A DNA stretch of 64,000 nt from Streptomyces sp. NBC_00457 (GTDB lineage: Bacteria; Actinomycetota; Actinomycetes; Streptomycetales; Streptomycetaceae), in the NCBI RefSeq assembly GCF_036014015.1, contig NZ_CP107905.1, positions 3,534,001 through 3,598,000 on the forward strand. The letters are read 5' to 3'. The notes below the pieces were generated by a model. That model worked only from the letters and a program-made list of their open reading frames with translations, was not told the origin of the DNA and searched no databases. The translations under genes were made by a program, and so were the position numbers. Of the stretch, positions 15,838 through 25,509 are shown one piece after another. Every line of letters starts with the position of its first letter. Position 1 is the first letter of the stretch.

Positions 15838-16396
15838 TCGTCAACTCCCGGATGATTGCGGCCACTTGATCCGCCCGGCGCTGCGGGGTCCGGGCGCGCA
15901 GGAGGCCCAGCATGACCTGGTAGCGGTCGGTCCTGCCCAGCTTCTCGAAGGCCGCCCTGGCGCGGTGGTTCTCGTCCAGGGCCGCAGCCAGTTCCGCCGG
16001 GACCGTCGCCTCCTTCTGCGACTCGTACGCCGCCTCCCAACGCCCGTCCGCCTTGGCCACGTTCACTTCCGCAAGTCCCGCGGGGCGCATCCGGCCGGCG
16101 TCGGTCAGCTCCGCCACCCGCCGCACGTTGACCATCGACCAGAGGCTGCCCGGCCTGCGCGGAGTGATCCGCTGGAGGAAGTACGACTCGTCGAGCGCCC
16201 TGCGCTGACCCGTGATCCAGCCGTGGCAGAGAGCCACGTCATTGACGTCGGCGGCGGTGACGGAGGGGATGCCCGAGCCCTTCTTCGCGACCTTCACCCA
16301 CAGGCCGGGGTGCGGCGCCGGGTGGGCGGTGAGCCAGGCGTCCAGGTCGGCGACGGACGCGAAGGGGCGGGGCTGCGGCTCGTCGGGAGACGTCAT
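15827..16396 (-). CDS. YdeI/OmpD-associated family protein
   Basis: 189 residues of the YdeI/OmdA family, sometimes labelled bacteriocin-protection proteins. Seen: WLTAHPAPHPGLWVKVAKKG near the start, a DVALCHGWITGQRR segment, the RITPRRPGSLWSMVNVRRV motif typical of the family, and a C-terminal helical OmdA-like domain with AFEKLGRTDRYQVMLGL. ATG 16396 (MTSPDEPQ) is chosen; a longer frame begins at 16447 but has a basic, unconserved start. It converges with yceI across a shared terminator. Biochemical function is not established for the family. Confidence 0.85.
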   Translation of the reverse strand: MTSPDEPQPRPFASVADLDAWLTAHPAPHPGLWVKVAKKGSGIPSVTAADVNDVALCHGWITGQRRALDESYFLQRITPRRPGSLWSMVNVRRVAELTDAGRMRPAGLAEVNVAKADGRWEAAYESQKEATVPAELAAALDENHRARAAFEKLGRTDRYQVMLGLLRARTPQRRADQVAAIIRELTKRR

Positions 16397-16485
16397 GGGG
16401 AAACCGTAGGCGCGCCCTCTGTGCCGCGTCGTCACCGTCGCGATCACGCCACGAAGGAACTAGGTGGTTGGCCGGTTTTCGGTCC

Positions 16486-16515
16486 TTGTGCACGCGCTCA
16501 CAGCGTCCACATAAT
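16486..16515 (+). promoter_or_regulatory. Candidate promoter of the trypsin gene
   Basis: TTGTGC (16486-16491) and CATAAT (16510-16515) with an 18-base spacer. This would give a leader of about 90 bases containing the hairpin at 16550-16570. Confidence 0.35.
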
Positions 16516-16533
16516 CCAGCAACCAGGAATTGA

Positions 16534-17397
<864 letters not shown>

Positions 17398-17421
17398 GTT
17401 TCCTGTCTCGTACGGCTTGAT

Positions 17422-17455
17422 GGGCCCCGGCGCGGACGTGTGCGCCGGGGCCCTT
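17422..17455 (+). terminator. Terminator of the trypsin gene
   Basis: GGGCCCCGGCGC (17422-17433) and GCGCCGGGGCCC (17442-17453) make a 12-base stem, followed by TTGT. It starts 25 bases past the stop. Confidence 0.8.
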
Positions 17456-17476
17456 GTCGGTCGGCTGCGGGTGCGT

Positions 17477-17518
17477 TGTGGCTGGTCGCGCAGTTCCCCG
17501 CGCCCCTTCGGGGCGCTG
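17477..17518 (+). repeat. Dispersed Streptomyces intergenic repeat, copy 2
   Basis: Matches the repeat at 12891-12933 almost base for base (GCGCAGTTCCCCGCGCCCC, then TTCGGGGCGCTG). It lies between the trypsin terminator and the end of the converging membrane-protein gene. Confidence 0.75.
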
Positions 17519-17534
17519 CCCCACCGAGCGTCTT

Positions 17535-18884
17535 TTAGAACCCTCCGCCGAAGTCCCCGCCTCCCCCGAAGTCGCCTCCGCCGAAGCCGCCGCTGAAGTC
17601 GTCCGTGTTGAAGTCGGCGCCGGAGACGTCGCCGCCCTCGTAGCCGCCGGTGCCGAAGTCGCCGTAGCCGGAGCCGTAGTCGGCCGCGTAGGCGGGGGTG
17701 GCCATCATGGAGCCGAGCATGGTGCCGATCAGGAGGCCGGGCAGGATGCCGCCGCCGAAGTAGCCGCCCGCCCAGGGGCCGTACGCCGGGCCCGCCTCCC
17801 AGTACGGGCGGCGGCCGGAGTCGGTGTCCACCTCGCGGACCAGCGGATCGCGGCCGTCGGCCAGCCGGGACCGGTCGGCCGCGCAGACGGGCACCTCGCG
17901 GGGTGCGCCGCCGGACGGCGTCCAGGTCTCGTCTGCGACGGACGGACCGTGCCGCGGATCGAAGAAGCAGGGCGGACGGCGTTCGGGCAGCGGGCTCTTC
18001 TCCCGCCTCGCCGCCAGCCGGGCCAGCGCGAAGCGGCCGTCCTCCAGGGACTGTGTGACGGCACGGACGTGCTCGGGTTTCTCGGCCTCCGCCATGTGCG
18101 TCTTCGCCTTGTCGTAGGCGTCGAGCGCGTGCTCGTAGTCCTCCCGCATGGCGTCGTCCGCGCCGGGCTCGCCCGGATGGAAGTCGAGGCGGTCCAGTTC
18201 CTCGCCGAAGGCGGTGATGTCCTCGTCGACGACGACCCGCAGCTTCTCCAGCGCGGCCCGCTGCTCCTCCTCGTGCCGACGCCGGTTGCGGCGGACGATC
18301 GTGTACGCGCCCGCGCCGCCGGCCGCCAGCACCGCGCCGATCGTGATCAGCCCGGCGACCGGCACGCCGTCGTCGGTGCCGGTGGAGCCCCAGGAGGACG
18401 GGGCCGAGCCGCCCATGTTGGCCAGGGCCCGGTCGGTGAAGGCGGTGAGCTGGCTCTGGGTGGTCGGCTCGTCCTGCACGCTGGTGACGAGGTTCCGCAC
18501 GGCGTCGTTCGAGAGCACGGACGAATCGGCCCGGGCCTGGAAGTCGTCACCCAGGCGGATCGCGTAGGCGCCCGTGATGCCCGTCGCGGTGCGCAGGTTC
18601 TCGAAGAGGTTCTCGGTGGGTTGGTCGGCGGGCAGAACCGCCACGAACAGCGGCTTGTCCGCGTCCTTGATCTGCTCGGCGAGCGCGTCCGCGTCCGACG
18701 TCGACAGCTGCGCGGAGGCGGCCGGGTCGACGTAGACGGGGCTCTCCTTGAGTGCTTCGGCTACGGCCGAGACGCTCGTGGCCGCGGAGGCGCGCGGGGC
18801 GTTCGCCGCTACGACGGTCAGCGCGGCGAGCGCCAGGGCGATCAGCAGTCCGATGAAGCCTCGGCGCGGTATCGCGACCTTCAT
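17535..18884 (-). CDS. Secreted/membrane protein with glycine-rich tail
   Basis: 449 residues, function not recognised. A signal peptide or signal anchor (RRGFIGLLIALALAALTVVA) is followed by a 130-residue extracellular region beginning SAVAEALKESPVYVDPAASA, which recalls proteins of the TPM/Rv1476 type. A membrane helix lies near residues 178-200, then a basic RRNRRRHEEEQRAALEKL coiled-coil-like cytoplasmic region, then GGYFGGGILPGLLIGTMLGS, a likely membrane or hairpin segment. The last 45 residues are almost pure Gly with Asp, Phe and Ser. ATG 18884 is the only start that keeps the signal sequence; its ribosome site is weak. Tails of this Gly/Phe type are common in streptomycete membrane proteins. 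Role unknown. Confidence 0.8.
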   Translation of the reverse strand: MKVAIPRRGFIGLLIALALAALTVVAANAPRASAATSVSAVAEALKESPVYVDPAASAQLSTSDADALAEQIKDADKPLFVAVLPADQPTENLFENLRTATGITGAYAIRLGDDFQARADSSVLSNDAVRNLVTSVQDEPTTQSQLTAFTDRALANMGGSAPSSWGSTGTDDGVPVAGLITIGAVLAAGGAGAYTIVRRNRRRHEEEQRAALEKLRVVVDEDITAFGEELDRLDFHPGEPGADDAMREDYEHALDAYDKAKTHMAEAEKPEHVRAVTQSLEDGRFALARLAARREKSPLPERRPPCFFDPRHGPSVADETWTPSGGAPREVPVCAADRSRLADGRDPLVREVDTDSGRRPYWEAGPAYGPWAGGYFGGGILPGLLIGTMLGSMMATPAYAADYGSGYGDFGTGGYEGGDVSGADFNTDDFSGGFGGGDFGGGGDFGGGF

Positions 18885-18929
18885 ACTGTCGAAAGTACCT
18901 GAAAGACCCGTGGATCGGGCGTCTCCGTC

Positions 18930-18965
18930 GGTGGGAGATGCGGGCCGCGCACCGCATCTCCCACC
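18930..18965 (-). terminator. Terminator-like hairpin downstream of the GH3 pseudogene
   Basis: GGTGGGAGATGCGG (18930-18943) and its perfect complement (18952-18965) form a 14-base stem with an eight-base loop, eleven bases beyond the pseudogene's stop. There is no clear T-run. Confidence 0.6.
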
Positions 18966-18976
18966 CGGCCCGTACC

Positions 18977-20992
18977 TCAGGCCTCCCGGTAGGCCGCCGT
19001 CAGTTTCTGCACGGCCGCCGCATAGCGTCCCGTCGTCAGGAGGTGATCGGCGTCGGCGAACGGCTTCGCCACCGCCGCCGTCATCTTCGTGCCGCTCCTC
19101 TCCTGGACGATCAGCCGCGCCTTGCCGACGATCGCGCGGCCGGCCTCCGTCGACCCGGCCTTCTCCGCCAGCGCCGCGGCGATCCCGAGCGCCTTCAGCG
19201 TGGCCGCCCCGCCCTGCGGGACCTTCGTCAGCGTGGTCAGGCCCCAGCCGTACGGGAACTGCGGGTCGTACGCCGAGTCGCCGACGTTGATCGGCAGCTG
19301 CGCCTGCGACTTCGGCCAGGTCACGGGAAGCTGCCCGGTGAACGGGCGCCTGCCGTACAGCACGTCCGCCACCTACTCGGTGCCGCCGTCGCCGACGAAG
19401 TGCTTGGCGGTGGCGAGCACCTTGTCGTTCCGGTCCAGGTCCCGTCCGTCCGCACGGCCCTGGAGACCCTGGATGACCGTCTCCATGGACTCGACGAGGG
19501 CGGGGTCCTCGCCGAAGGACTCGTAGGAGCGGCCCCAGCGTTCGTCGCGGGTGACGCAGAGGCAGGGCGCGAAGTCCCACGGGATGCCGGTGGCCCGGAC
19601 CTCGGCGGCGGTCACCGCGCCCGCCTTGTGAGCGAGCCCGGGATCGCGGCTCGCTCCGATGCCGATGTTGTGCGGCATGATCGTCGCGCCGACCAGGTTG
19701 TTGTGGCCGTGCACCGCGTCGACGCCGTAGATCAGCGGGATCTGGAAGCGGGTCGCCTGGGCCCGCAGCTGGAAGCCGTCGATCATCTTCGCCCAGGCCT
19801 CGGGGGTGTTGGGCGTCGGCGTCGAGCCGCCGCCGGAGAGCAGCGAGCCGAGGTCGTACGCCGCGATGTCACCCGGCGCGGTGAGCGCTCCGCGTTCGGC
19901 CTGGGTCATCTGACCGGCCTTCTCGGCCAGGGTCATGCGGGAGAGGAGATCGGCGACGCGCCTCTTCAGCGGCAGCTTGGTGTTCAGGTAGGGCAGTCCG
20001 TGCGCGTCGACCACGACCTGCGGTGTCTCGGCCGGGGCCTTGGCACCGGTGACCGTCAGCTTCAACGGGACCGTCTCCGCGGACTCGGCGGACCGGTCCT
20101 TGAGAGTGGGGACCTGGACGGTGCGGGTCGTGCCGGAGGCGGTGCCGGCGGGGAAGGTGATCGTGCCGGTGACCGGGGTGTAGTCCTTGCCGGGGGTCGC
20201 GGTACCGCCCGCCGTCTCGTAGACGACGGTCACGGGTTCGTCGATCGGAGCGGACCCGGTGGTGACGACGGAGATCTTCACGCCCGCCGTGCCGCCCTCC
20301 CCTACCGGGTACACGGCGGCGCCGGTCGTGACGGACGCGCGCAGCGACTGATCCGCCTTGCCGTAGAGCTCGACGCCGTCCATGGCGAAGTCGCTCTTGA
20401 CGCCGACCGGGAGCGTGACGGCGTAGCCCCACATCTCGGTGAGGCCGAGGACCTGGTCGATGCCGCCGACGGGCTGGTAGTCCGTGCGATACGTGAAGTC
20501 GGTGAAGGGGATCTCGATCTGTTTCCAGCCACTGAAGTCGTCCGTGAAAGAGGTCGTCCACAGCTCGGAGGCCTCGCCGTTGGCGCCGCCGTCCTTGAGT
20601 TCGAAGGCGATCTTCTTGCCGTTGTTCCGGCCGTCCCACCAGAAGCGGATGCCCTTGCCGGCCGACCAGTCGTGGGCCGGCTTGTCGAAGGCGAAGTTGT
20701 GGGTGAAGCCGCCGTAGCCGCTGATGTCGTAGCTGCCGGCCAGGACCTTCTCGCCCTCGGGGGCGTCTGATCTCGGGCTGAGCTGGAGGGCGGGCGGGTC
20801 GTCGGTGTCGCTGCCCCAGGTGAAGAGGCCCTCTGCGGGCGGGCTCGCGAAGGGGACCTCGCCCTCGAAGCGGTCGACGGGGACGGGAGTGGGTTCATCG
20901 GCGCCGGCCGCCGCGCTCGCGGCGGTCAGCGGCAGCAATCCGGTCAGCAGGGCGGCGGAGACGAGCAGGGCGGTTCGTCGCATGGAACGCAC
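18977..20992 (-). pseudogene. Family 3 glycoside hydrolase (beta-glucosidase-type) with internal deletion
   Basis: Remains of a secreted GH3 enzyme. From the GTG at 20992 (GGGGGAAG site) it reads: signal peptide, a CBM11-like beta-sandwich domain (residues about 40-215), a Calx-beta-like domain (GGTATPGKDYTPVTGTITFP), and the GH3 N-terminal barrel from KRRVADLLSRMTLAEKAGQM to AKHFVGDGGTE. There a TAG stop (19373-19375) is followed in the same frame by [20 protein letters not shown], which belongs to the far C-terminal GH3 domain. The middle of the enzyme, including the SDW nucleophile region and most of the second domain, is missing; from memory of the family this is some 300-350 residues. 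The product would be inactive. No transposon remains at the junction. Confidence 0.88.
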
Positions 20993-21024
20993 AGAGCTTC
21001 CCCCTTGGCTCTCTTGGTCCACAC

Positions 21025-21183
21025 TTACCTCACGGCGTGAGTGAACTGGTGCCCCAGAGAGCCGTCAAGGCACCCGGCCACCCTGAACTCGCACCAGACG
21101 ACTTTGCCCGGATCCCGCTCCCTCACGCCCCACTTGTCGGCCAGCGCGGCCACGAGCAGCAGGCCGCGGCCGTGTTCCAAGTA
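21025..21183 (-). pseudogene. Fragment of an RsbW-like ATP-binding protein
   Basis: Encodes YLEHGRGLLLVAALADKWGV, then PGKVVWCEFRV, the C-terminal G2/G3 box of the HATPase_c_2 anti-sigma-factor-like kinases that are numerous in Streptomyces. The upstream N- and D-box regions cannot be found in any frame, so only the last third remains. It lies between the broken GH3 gene and the DUF234 ATPase gene, in a stretch that seems to have suffered deletions. Confidence 0.6.
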
Positions 21184-21317
21184 CACCGGCCCCAACCTCA
21201 CCGTGACACCAGAACCTTGGGCCGCGTTCCTTGGGCTCGCGCGGCAGGACAGGCACGTGTAGGAAGAGGGGGAAACCGCGCCCCGCCCCAGCCACAGGAG
21301 CGGCCTCCCATGACTCG

Positions 21318-22805
21318 TCACTCCCCTCCGTACAGCCGCCCCAGATCCACCAGCACCACATCACCGGCCGCGTCCGCCGACGCCCTCAGGTCGTCGGTGA
21401 AGCCGGCGCCGCTGTAGCAGGCCAGGCGTACCGCCGAGGTGTCCTGGCCGCGCCCTGCGAGCAGGGACTTGATGTGGCGGAGCCGGTCGAGGTGGCCGGT
21501 GCCCATGACGCGGTCCCATTTCGCTTCCCCGAGGGAGAGCAGCACGCCGTTGTCCTGGCCCACCGCCCCGCGCACCACGACGTCGACCTCGTGGCTGGTG
21601 CGGGTGTGCGGGTCGGCGACCGTGCCGTACGAGACGTCGATCGGCATCCCGCCGAAGGTCTCCGGCGCGGCGAAGTGCAGTACCCAGTCACGGCAGACCT
21701 GCTCGAAGTGCGGGCCCACGACGCCCGACTGAAAACGGCTCTGTGCGCTGCGCCAGACCTGTTCGGCCAACCCCCGGTCGAGGAGCGGGAGTCTGGGCCG
21801 CGCGATGGCGTGGTCGAAGGCGATCAGTGGTTCGCCGACCCGGTAGACGCTCCGGTTGCGGCGGAAGGCGTCCACTTCTCGTCGTACGAGACCGCAGTCC
21901 TGGAGGACGGTCAGCGGGTGGGTGATGTCGCTGGTCGGCCGTTCCAGGCAGCCGGCGATGCCGCCGGCTGTCGCGTTTCCGGTGGCCAGGGCGGCGAGGA
22001 CGGAGTGGTACAGGGCCCGGTCTCGGAGATCGGACTCGTCGGCGAGGAGGTATCGGGCCTCGCGGTAGAGAGGTGAGCGTGGGGAGAGCGCTGTACGGCA
22101 GACCCAGGCGTCGAAGTCGGCGAGGCCGTCCGGGACGTCGTCGCGGACGAACTCCCTGCGGTAGGCGGGCGTACCGCCGACGACGCTGTGGACGAGCAGC
22201 GCGAGGCGGTGATCCGTGATGCCCCAGAATGCTGCCGCCTGCCGGAAGTCCAATGGTTGGACGACGAGTTCGAGTCCCGCGCGGCCCCGCAGCGGCGACG
22301 TACCGCTGAGCAGCTTGCCCATGAAGGAGAGCGAACTGCCGCACAGCAGCAGCCTGGTCCGCGACCGCAGGCGTTCGGGGCGGCGCGGCCCGTAGGCGAC
22401 TTGGACGATGGAGGGCAGGGACGGCGTCGCGCGGGCGAGGTAGGGGAACTCGTCGAGGACCACGGGCACGGGGCGGTCCCGGCCGAGCGCGAGGAGAGCG
22501 TCGACGGCGTGCTCCCACCGGTCGAACCGCATGGGCGCCACGGCACCGGTGTACTGCGCGAGTTCCTCGCCGAAGCGCCTCAGGGACTCCGCTTCGGTGG
22601 CCTCGTACGCGCAGAAGTAGAAACCGCCGGCTGCCCGTGCCAACGAGTCGAGCAGGAAGGACTTGCCCTGACGGCGACGCCCGGACACCACGGCCATCGT
22701 GGCTTCCGGGCCGTCATCCGCGGCGAACGCCGTCAGTTCGCTCCACTCCCAGTCGCGGGCGAACATGTCCGGCGGCTTGGCGAGAGCGACGGGCTTACGC
22801 GGCAT
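21318..22805 (-). CDS. DUF234-type P-loop ATPase (archaeal ATPase family)
   Basis: 495 residues. The N-terminal AAA-like domain has a Walker A motif SGRRRQGKSFLLDSL (near residues 41-55) and a Walker B-like PVVLDEFPYLA, with a sensor segment RLLLCGSSLSFM. A winged-helix part follows (TAGGIAGCLERPTSDITHPL). The C-terminal DUF234 region has a PD-(D/E)xK-nuclease-like arrangement: SHEVDVVVRG then LLSLGEAKWD. Such proteins occur in archaea and actinomycetes as single genes; some are thought to be mobile or toxin-like. ATG 22805 is the start. No partner gene is beside it. The biological role is unknown. Confidence 0.85.
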   Translation of the reverse strand: MPRKPVALAKPPDMFARDWEWSELTAFAADDGPEATMAVVSGRRRQGKSFLLDSLARAAGGFYFCAYEATEAESLRRFGEELAQYTGAVAPMRFDRWEHAVDALLALGRDRPVPVVLDEFPYLARATPSLPSIVQVAYGPRRPERLRSRTRLLLCGSSLSFMGKLLSGTSPLRGRAGLELVVQPLDFRQAAAFWGITDHRLALLVHSVVGGTPAYRREFVRDDVPDGLADFDAWVCRTALSPRSPLYREARYLLADESDLRDRALYHSVLAALATGNATAGGIAGCLERPTSDITHPLTVLQDCGLVRREVDAFRRNRSVYRVGEPLIAFDHAIARPRLPLLDRGLAEQVWRSAQSRFQSGVVGPHFEQVCRDWVLHFAAPETFGGMPIDVSYGTVADPHTRTSHEVDVVVRGAVGQDNGVLLSLGEAKWDRVMGTGHLDRLRHIKSLLAGRGQDTSAVRLACYSGAGFTDDLRASADAAGDVVLVDLGRLYGGE

Positions 22806-22897
22806 GAGTGACCTCCGGGTCTCACGCTAGAGGAACCGCACTTCCGGGAAGTACGTTTCCCTGAACGAGCGCCAGGACCGGATGGTCACCGCCCAAC

Positions 22898-24502
22898 TCA
22901 CTCGGCGGGCTCGACCCCCGCCCGCAGCAGCCCATACGCGTACGCGTCCTCCAGCGCCTGCCAGGACGCGGCGATGACGTTCTCGCCGACGCCCACTGTC
23001 GACCACTCGCCCTCGCCGTCGGAGGTGGCGATGAGGACGCGGGTCGTGGACTGGGTGCCGTGCTTGCCTTCGAGGATGCGGACCTTGTAGTCGACGAGCT
23101 CGAGGTTGGCGAGCTGCGGGTAGATCTTCTCCAGGGCGACGCGCAGGGCGCGGTCCAGGGCGTTGACGGGGCCGTTGCCCTCGGCGGTGGCGACGATGCG
23201 CTCGCCCTTGGCGAAGAGCTTGACGGTGGCCTCGTTGGCGTGGGTGCCGTCGGGGCGGTCCTCGACGATCGCGCGCCAGGACTCGACCTCGAAGTACTTC
23301 AGCGGCCTGCCCTCGACCTCGGCACGCAGCAGCAGTTCGAAGGACGCGTCGGCCGCTTCGTACGTGTAGCCCTTGAGCTCGCGCTCCTTCACCCGCTCGA
23401 CGACCCGGCCGACCAGCTCACGGTCGTCGCCGAGGTCGACGCCGAGTTCCTTGCCCTTGAGCTCGATGGAGGCGCGGCCCGCCATGTCGGAGACCAGCAT
23501 GCGCATGGTGTTGCCGACCTGCTCGGGGTCGATGTGCTGGTACAGGTCGGGGTCGACCTTGATCGCGGAGGCGTGCAGTCCGGCCTTGTGCGCGAAGGCG
23601 GAGACGCCGACGTAGGGCTGGTGGGTGGAGGGGGTGAGGTTCACGACCTCGGCGATCGCGTGCGAGATCCGGGTCATCTCGCGCAGGTGGCCGTCGGGGA
23701 GGACCTTCTTGCCGTACTTCAGCTCCAGGGCGGCGACGACGGGGAAGAGGTTGGCGTTGCCGACGCGCTCGCCGTAGCCGTTCGCCGTGCACTGCACATG
23801 CGTGGCGCCCGCGTCCACCGCCGCGAGGGTATTGGCGACCGCGCATCCCGTGTCGTCCTGGGCGTGGATGCCGAGCCGGGCGCCCGTGTCGGCCAGGACC
23901 GTGGAGACGACCGCCTGGACCTGCGCCGGGAGCATGCCGCCGTTGGTGTCGCAGAGGATCACGACGTCGGCGCCGGCCTCCGACGCCGTACGGACGACGG
24001 CCTTGGCGTACTCGGGGTTGGCGCGGTAGCCGTCGAAGAAGTGCTCGCAGTCGACGAAGACGCGGCGGCCCTGCTCCTTCAGGAAGGAGACCGTGTCGCG
24101 GACCATCTCCAGGTTCTCGTCGAGCGTGGTGCGCAGCGCGAGTTCGACGTGCCGGTCATGGGACTTGGCGACCAGCGTGATCACCGGGGCGCCGGACTCC
24201 AGCAGCGCCCTGACCTGGTGGTCCTCGCTCGCCTTGCCGCCCGCGCGCCGGGTGGCGCCGAAGGCGACCAGCTGGGCGTGCTGGAAGGCGATCTCCGCCT
24301 GCGCCCGTGCGAAGAACTCCGTGTCCCGCGGGTTGGCGCCGGGCCAGCCGCCCTCGATGAAGCCCACGCCGAAGTCGTCCAGGTGCCGCGCGATGGCCAG
24401 CTTGTCCGCGACGGTGAGGTTGATGCCCTCCCGCTGCGCGCCGTCGCGCAGGGTGGTGTCGAAGACGTGGAACGAGTCGTCGAGCTCGCTGGTTTCCGTC
24501 AT
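22898..24502 (-). CDS. cimA: Citramalate synthase / 2-isopropylmalate synthase-like
   Basis: 534 residues of the HMG-CoA lyase-like superfamily. It condenses acetyl-CoA with a 2-oxoacid; family features place it with (R)-citramalate synthases, which make 2-oxobutyrate for isoleucine from pyruvate. Seen: FDTTLRDGAQREGINLTV (the DTTLRDG metal-site motif), GFIEGGWPGANPRD, the HAQDDTGCAVANT metal ligands, TANGYGERVGNANL, and the C-terminal regulatory LeuA-dimer domain with VRILEGKHGTQSTTRVLI. ATG 24502 has AGGAG ten bases upstream. The S. coelicolor counterpart is labelled leuA2, so an isopropylmalate synthase activity is not excluded. A leader ORF and attenuator-like terminator precede it (24615-24745). 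Confidence 0.88.
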   Translation of the reverse strand: MTETSELDDSFHVFDTTLRDGAQREGINLTVADKLAIARHLDDFGVGFIEGGWPGANPRDTEFFARAQAEIAFQHAQLVAFGATRRAGGKASEDHQVRALLESGAPVITLVAKSHDRHVELALRTTLDENLEMVRDTVSFLKEQGRRVFVDCEHFFDGYRANPEYAKAVVRTASEAGADVVILCDTNGGMLPAQVQAVVSTVLADTGARLGIHAQDDTGCAVANTLAAVDAGATHVQCTANGYGERVGNANLFPVVAALELKYGKKVLPDGHLREMTRISHAIAEVVNLTPSTHQPYVGVSAFAHKAGLHASAIKVDPDLYQHIDPEQVGNTMRMLVSDMAGRASIELKGKELGVDLGDDRELVGRVVERVKERELKGYTYEAADASFELLLRAEVEGRPLKYFEVESWRAIVEDRPDGTHANEATVKLFAKGERIVATAEGNGPVNALDRALRVALEKIYPQLANLELVDYKVRILEGKHGTQSTTRVLIATSDGEGEWSTVGVGENVIAASWQALEDAYAYGLLRAGVEPAE

Positions 24503-24614
24503 GGTGTGTTGGCTCCTGATGAGGGGATCTCGGTCGTTACCGGAATGACCGGCTCCACCGTCCTCCAATGATCCCTCGCGCTGCGCTCCCGGCTGTAGGT
24601 GGGCCAGAAAAGCG

Positions 24615-24639
24615 AAAAACCCCTCGCGGGTGCGAGAGG
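24615..24639 (-). terminator. Attenuator-type terminator upstream of cimA
   Basis: On the minus strand CCTCTCGC, an ACCC loop, GCGAGGGG and TTTTT: an eight-base stem with one T-G wobble followed by a T-run. It lies about 110 bases before the cimA start and 55 bases after the putative leader ORF, so it would stop cimA transcription early unless disrupted. Confidence 0.75.
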
Positions 24640-24694
24640 TCTGCGCGCGGGTCGAGGACGACGGTGTCCGCCCGTACCTGGTCGTACGTGGCGG

Positions 24695-24745
24695 TCACTG
24701 CGGACCGGCGCGCCTGCTGCCAATAATCGTGGCGAACGAGAGCAC
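24695..24745 (-). CDS. Putative leader peptide of cimA (MLSFATIIGSRRAGPQ)
   Basis: A 16-codon ORF beginning GTG, with two consecutive ATT isoleucine codons, which are rare in this genome. It has no ribosome site, but a -10-like CAGACT ends six bases before the GTG and a -35-like GTGAGC stands 17 bases further up, so the transcript could be leaderless. The attenuator stem follows 55 bases after its stop. Together these suggest translation-coupled attenuation sensing isoleucine. Supported only by layout and codons. Confidence 0.5.
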   Translation of the reverse strand: MLSFATIIGSRRAGPQ

Positions 24746-24751
24746 GGGGGC

Positions 24752-24780
24752 AGTCTGGCACAGCTTTCCCCCGCGCTCAC
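24752..24780 (-). promoter_or_regulatory. Candidate promoter of the cimA leader
   Basis: Minus-strand GTGAGC (24780-24775) and CAGACT (24757-24752) with a 17-base spacer. Transcription would begin at or next to the GTG of the leader ORF. Confidence 0.35.
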
Positions 24781-24826
24781 CGTCCGTCTCAGGATGCGAA
24801 CAGTCGGTTGATCAGGGCGCCAAATC

Positions 24827-25387
24827 TCAGTGCGCCTCGGTGACGTCGTAGGCGGTCCGCGACTGTCCTATCTCCTCGTCGTCGGTGACACCGCCGCTCG
24901 CCAGGGCCCCGCCGAGGAGGGCGGTCAGGAGCACGGCTGCGGCGACCGGCGCCCACCGCAGTGGCCGCGGACGCCGGAGCGGCACGGCCTCCATCGGTTC
25001 GCTCCGGGCCGGCGGCGTCACCACCAGGGGGCGCTCAGTGGGGCGCCCTGCGTCCACCGCAGCAAGCCCGACGAAACCACCCGCGTCCACCGCGGCACCC
25101 GCATCCACCGAGCCGCACGCGATGCGGCTGCGCGCGTCGACCCACGCCTCGGCCTCCGTCCCGCGCAGCCCGCACGCCGACACGAACGCGGCGACGAGTT
25201 CGGCGCGGGGCAGCCGTTCGCGGCCCAGCATGGTCGCCGCCGTGGAGTACGGGAGGGTGTGGCCCGCGTCCGCCGCACGGCGTTCCAGCCGGCGGTAGCT
25301 CAGGCCCGACCAGGCCTTGAGGCGGCGCAGTGCGGCGACGAAGGCGGCGGCGTCGGTGTCGGGCGGTGTGGGCGGTGCGGTGGTCAT
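24827..25387 (-). CDS. Helix-turn-helix protein with C-terminal membrane anchor
   Basis: 186 residues. Residues 14-75 form an XRE-type helix-turn-helix domain (FVAALRRLKAWSGLSYRRLE, then LPYSTAATMLGRERLPRAEL and FVSACGL). A low-complexity Val/Asp/Ala/Gly linker follows, then a Pro/Arg-rich stretch and one membrane helix near residues 148-168 (RWAPVAAAVLLTALLGG), leaving a short acidic tail. ATG 25387 has a strong GGGGGGAA site. This layout, a cytoplasmic HTH tied to the membrane, is common among small Streptomyces proteins of unknown role. It is transcribed away from the serine hydrolase gene. Confidence 0.8.
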   Translation of the reverse strand: MTTAPPTPPDTDAAAFVAALRRLKAWSGLSYRRLERRAADAGHTLPYSTAATMLGRERLPRAELVAAFVSACGLRGTEAEAWVDARSRIACGSVDAGAAVDAGGFVGLAAVDAGRPTERPLVVTPPARSEPMEAVPLRRPRPLRWAPVAAAVLLTALLGGALASGGVTDDEEIGQSRTAYDVTEAH

Positions 25388-25509
25388 CGTGATTCCCCCC
25401 TGGTGAGCTGGACGTACACAGACTCGCACAAGCTCGAACGCCCTGGCAGCTTGAGCAACGGCGAACGCGGCGGTCAACCTCGGTGCGGATTCCCGCCGTT
25501 GGAGGTCAC

